From Thermohalobaculum sp039815685 (lineage in GTDB: Bacteria; Pseudomonadota; Alphaproteobacteria; Rhodobacterales; Rhodobacteraceae), in NCBI GenBank assembly GCA_039815685.1, contig JBCBYV010000016.1, forward strand, positions 1 to 64,000: 64,000 nucleotides of DNA, written 5' to 3'. Positions 61,764 through 64,000 of this stretch are shown one piece after another. Position 1 is the first letter of the stretch, and every line of letters begins with the position of its first letter. The position numbers were made by a program, and so were the translations under genes. Below the pieces are notes generated by a model that saw only the letters and a program-made list of their open reading frames with translations, ran no database searches and was not told the origin of the DNA.

Positions 61764-62680
61764 CAGTGCCCGCCTCCCGCCAGCTGGTCGAGCTTTACGA
61801 AGCGCGCGGCGACCCAGAGGATAAGCATCGTCATGACCAGCAGCACGACGCCGAGGGCGCTGGCCGCGCCCCAGTTGACGAAGAGCTCCACGTTGGAGGC
61901 GATCTTCATGGAGACCATGATCACCTTGCCGCCGCCGAGCACGGCCGGGGTCACGAAGAAGCCGAGACAGAGCACGAAGACGATCAGGGAGCCCGCGAAA
62001 AGCCCCGGCAGCGAGAGCGGGAAGAAGACAGTCCAGAAGGCCCGCACGGGTCCCGCGCCGCAGTTGGAGGCCGCCTTCAGGTAGTCCTGATTGATCGCTT
62101 TCATCGAGCTGTAGACCGGCAGGATCAGGAACGGCAGCATGATATGCACCATGCCGATCAGCGTGCCGGTCATGTTGTGCACGAATTTGAGCGGCTCCTC
62201 CCAAAGCCCGAGCCCGATGGCCCAGTCGTTCACCAGCCCGCGCTTCTGCAGGAGCACCAGCCACGCATAGGTGCGCACCAGAAGTGAGGTCCAGAAGGGC
62301 AGCAGCACGGCGATGAGGCATAGATTCGCCGCCCGCGCCGGGAGTTGCGAGAGGAAGTAGGCGAAGGGATAGCCGAGCGCGATGCAGATCCCCGTCGTCA
62401 GGACGCTGACCTCGAAGGTCGTCCAGAAGATCCGGGCATAGGACTTCCGCTCCCACATCCGCTCATAGTTCTCGAGGCTGAAGGACCCGTCCGCCCCGAT
62501 AAACGAGACGTAGAAGAGCCAGCCCACCGGCACGACGAGGATAATCAGCACCAGCAAGAGAGCTGGAGAGCAGAGGCCGAAGAGCGCGAGCTGCTCGCGA
62601 AAGGCATCGCGGCGCAGGCCGTCGGAGTTGTCCAGTCGGGCATCGTCGCGATAGGCGCCCGTGATCGCGCTCTCGGCCAT
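61763..62680 (-). CDS. ABC transporter permease (PotB type)
   Basis: The 305-residue inner-membrane protein has a long N-terminal soluble part, about six membrane segments (LLLVLIILVVPVGWLFYVSF, SLIVFVLCLGFFVTPAVLGG) and the EAA loop AASNCGAGPVRAFWTVFFPL. It pairs with the PotC-type permease and the PotA-type ATPase. The start lies three bases after the ATPase stop. Confidence 0.92.
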   Translation of the reverse strand: MAESAITGAYRDDARLDNSDGLRRDAFREQLALFGLCSPALLLVLIILVVPVGWLFYVSFIGADGSFSLENYERMWERKSYARIFWTTFEVSVLTTGICIALGYPFAYFLSQLPARAANLCLIAVLLPFWTSLLVRTYAWLVLLQKRGLVNDWAIGLGLWEEPLKFVHNMTGTLIGMVHIMLPFLILPVYSSMKAINQDYLKAASNCGAGPVRAFWTVFFPLSLPGLFAGSLIVFVLCLGFFVTPAVLGGGKVIMVSMKIASNVELFVNWGAASALGVVLLVMTMLILWVAARFVKLDQLAGGGH

Positions 62681-62683
62681 GGC

Positions 62684-63787
62684 TCAGCCCTCGCTGTCGG
62701 GAATGATCACGGTGTCCCGCGCATGGAGGCCGAGCGTGACGGCCGCACCCACCGCGGGCAGGCCGGCGAGCGTGTCCCGCCGCACGACGTCGCGGAGCGA
62801 GACGAGGGTTCCATCCTCCAGCCGCGCCTGCATCAGGAAGCTGTCGCCCTGGTAGACGACCTCCTCGACGGTCGCGGGGAAGCGATTCGTGTCCGGCTCG
62901 TCCTCACCGTTCATGAGGCGCAGGCGTTCGGGGCGGAGCATGACGCTCAACCGCGTACCGTCCGCCGCCTGCCCTTCATGCGCGAGCGGACGGCCATGAC
63001 AGAGCACGGCATCGCCCTGACGCTCGGCTGGCAGGAAGGCGCTCTCCCCGATGAAGTCGGCGACGAAGCGGTTGGCTGGACGGTCGTAGAGCTCCCGAGG
63101 CTCGGCCAGCTGCATCAGCCGGCCGTGGTTGATGACGGCGATCCGGTCCGACATCGTCAGCGCCTCACGCTGATCATGCGTGACATAGACCGTGGTCATG
63201 CCGAGCTGTTCGTGGAGGTGACGAAGCTCGATCTGCATCCGGTCGCGCAGCTTCTTGTCGAGCGCCGAAAGCGGCTCGTCCATCAGCAGGATGCGCGGCT
63301 CGAAGACGATGGCGCGGGCCAGAGCGACGCGTTGCTTCTGACCGCCCGAGAGCTGCGTGATCCGCCGCTCGCCATAGCCACCAAGCTGCACGGTCTCGAG
63401 CGCCCGCTCGATCCGCGCTGCCATTTCGGCCTTGGCCATCTTCCGGATGCGGAGAGGGTAGCCGACATTCCCGGCGACGGTCATGTGCGGAAAGAGCGCG
63501 TAGTTCTGGAAGACCATGCCGAGGTCGCGCTCATGTGGTGGCTTCCGGATCACCTCCTCGTCGCCGAAGCGCAGGCTTCCGCTGTCGGGCCGGGTGAAGC
63601 CGGCAAGGACCATGAGGAGCGTGGTCTTGCCCGAGCCCGAGGGGCCGAGAAGGGTCAGAAACTCTCCGCTCCGCACATCGAGGCTCACATGGTCGAGGGC
63701 GTGGACGCTTCCATAGGTCTTGGTCACGTCGCGGATGGTGATGGGCAGCGCCCCTGCGCGCGCATCCGGCGCCACGATGTCAGTCAT
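62684..63787 (-). CDS. ABC transporter ATP-binding protein (PotA type)
   Basis: The 367-residue ATPase has Walker A GPSGSGKTT, the signature LSGGQKQRVALARAI, Walker B ILLMDEPLSALD, and a C-terminal TOBE-type regulatory domain (SVMLRPERLRLM, VEEVVYQGDSFLMQARLEDG). It powers uptake of a polyamine, amine or similar ligand. The ATG at 63787 was chosen for the GGGGAG upstream; the frame is open to 63823. It follows the binding-protein gene at the window edge across a 128-base leader with a strong inverted repeat. Confidence 0.93.
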   Translation of the reverse strand: MTDIVAPDARAGALPITIRDVTKTYGSVHALDHVSLDVRSGEFLTLLGPSGSGKTTLLMVLAGFTRPDSGSLRFGDEEVIRKPPHERDLGMVFQNYALFPHMTVAGNVGYPLRIRKMAKAEMAARIERALETVQLGGYGERRITQLSGGQKQRVALARAIVFEPRILLMDEPLSALDKKLRDRMQIELRHLHEQLGMTTVYVTHDQREALTMSDRIAVINHGRLMQLAEPRELYDRPANRFVADFIGESAFLPAERQGDAVLCHGRPLAHEGQAADGTRLSVMLRPERLRLMNGEDEPDTNRFPATVEEVVYQGDSFLMQARLEDGTLVSLRDVVRRDTLAGLPAVGAAVTLGLHARDTVIIPDSEG

Positions 63788-63810
63788 CTTCTGCCGCTCC
63801 CCGCCTTGGC

Positions 63811-63898
63811 GCAGGCCCGCCACCGACCGTGGGTGGGCTTTCCCGAAGTCGACACCCCGCGCAGACGGTGCAGGGGTGGAGGGAGGTGGCGGGCCTGC
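63811..63898 (-). promoter_or_regulatory. Intercistronic inverted repeat in ABC operon
   Basis: GCAGGCCCGCCACC (63811-63824) is perfectly complementary to GGTGGCGGGCCTGC (63885-63898), giving a 14-bp stem around a 60-base loop. It sits between the binding-protein gene and the ATPase gene. Such stems often reduce read-through or protect the upstream mRNA, so the binding protein is made in excess. Confidence 0.7.
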
Positions 63899-63915
63899 AA
63901 GATGTCAGCCGACGC

Positions 63916-64000
63916 TCACTCGGTCAGCATCTCCTGGTACATCTCGGCTGCAACGGTCTCCCACTCCGCATACCACTCGAGGTTCACCGGCAGCTGCTTG
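63916..64000 (-). CDS. ABC transporter substrate-binding protein, C-terminal end only
   Basis: The last 27 codons of a minus-strand gene are present (KQLPVNLEWYAEWETVAAEM, then YQEMLTE and a stop), with the rest beyond the window. The NLEWYAEW pattern is typical of the C-terminus of PotD-like extracellular binding proteins. Its place before a PotA-PotB-PotC set makes it the receptor of that importer. Confidence 0.7.
   Translation of the reverse strand, partial: KQLPVNLEWYAEWETVAAEMYQEMLTE

Overview
The window looks like a chromosomal segment of a GC-rich alphaproteobacterium, most likely a marine Rhodobacterales (roseobacter-type) organism. The basis is family content: a TRAP binding protein, a tripartite tricarboxylate transporter, several ABC operons, a non-pyrrolysine trimethylamine-methyltransferase homologue, a two-gene cobalamin methionine synthase, and many short-chain and beta-hydroxyacid dehydrogenases in overlapping operons. 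I saw no rRNA, tRNA, CRISPR array, prophage or intact insertion sequence. The first ~40 bases are almost pure G and look like a contig-edge artefact.

Layout. 0-11 kb: a TRAP solute-binding protein; an ELWxxDGT-repeat/DUF4214 secreted protein; 5-oxoprolinase genes (pxpA divergent from pxpBC); a diaminopropionate ammonia-lyase-like enzyme; a SAF-domain oxidoreductase; ureidoglycine aminohydrolase and ureidoglycolate lyase. This is mainly organic-nitrogen salvage. 11-18 kb: a six-gene minus-strand operon of an NMT1/TauT-type ABC transporter, a cytosine-deaminase-like amidohydrolase and an FAD oxidoreductase, with a low-GC DUF4268 nuclease-like gene lodged between the ATPase and permease genes. 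18-24.5 kb: beta-hydroxyacid dehydrogenases, a LacI regulator, a DsbA-like isomerase/VOC fusion and a 2-hydroxyacid dehydrogenase. 24.5-34 kb: a winged-helix/TPR regulator, a 1-Cys peroxiredoxin, an EF-hand protein, an ECF sigma cassette with a Spy/CpxP-like sensor, YceI, an HxlR-controlled SDR/quinone-oxidoreductase pair, a VOC protein and a site-2 protease. 33.8-44 kb: sugar-acid catabolism (DenD, FAA hydrolase, SDRs, Gfo/Idh, tartrate/isopropylmalate-type dehydrogenase, SMP-30 lactonase, OtnC, OtnK). 44-50 kb: split metH, aroQ and Gfo/Idh. 50.5-51.6 kb: a decayed patch with a LysR remnant and a 5'-truncated HAD gene. 51.7-64 kb: sulfotransferase-like and class IV aminotransferase genes joined to tctCBA, then an MttB homologue, an enolase-superfamily enzyme, a GMC oxidoreductase and a PotABC-type ABC operon.

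The most informative non-coding signal is a 14-bp palindrome, CTAAATCGATTTAG, found perfect once and with one or two mismatches four more times. Every copy lies in a promoter region of sugar-acid or dehydrogenase genes between 19.8 and 43.5 kb. It has the form of a LacI-family operator, and a LacI gene lies between the first two sites. I infer one regulon for a C4 or deoxy sugar acid that joins at least five transcription starts. A second signal is a dispersed 21-bp palindrome (GTCCCGGG, 5-nt loop, CCCGGGAC); one copy lies in frame inside the amidohydrolase gene.
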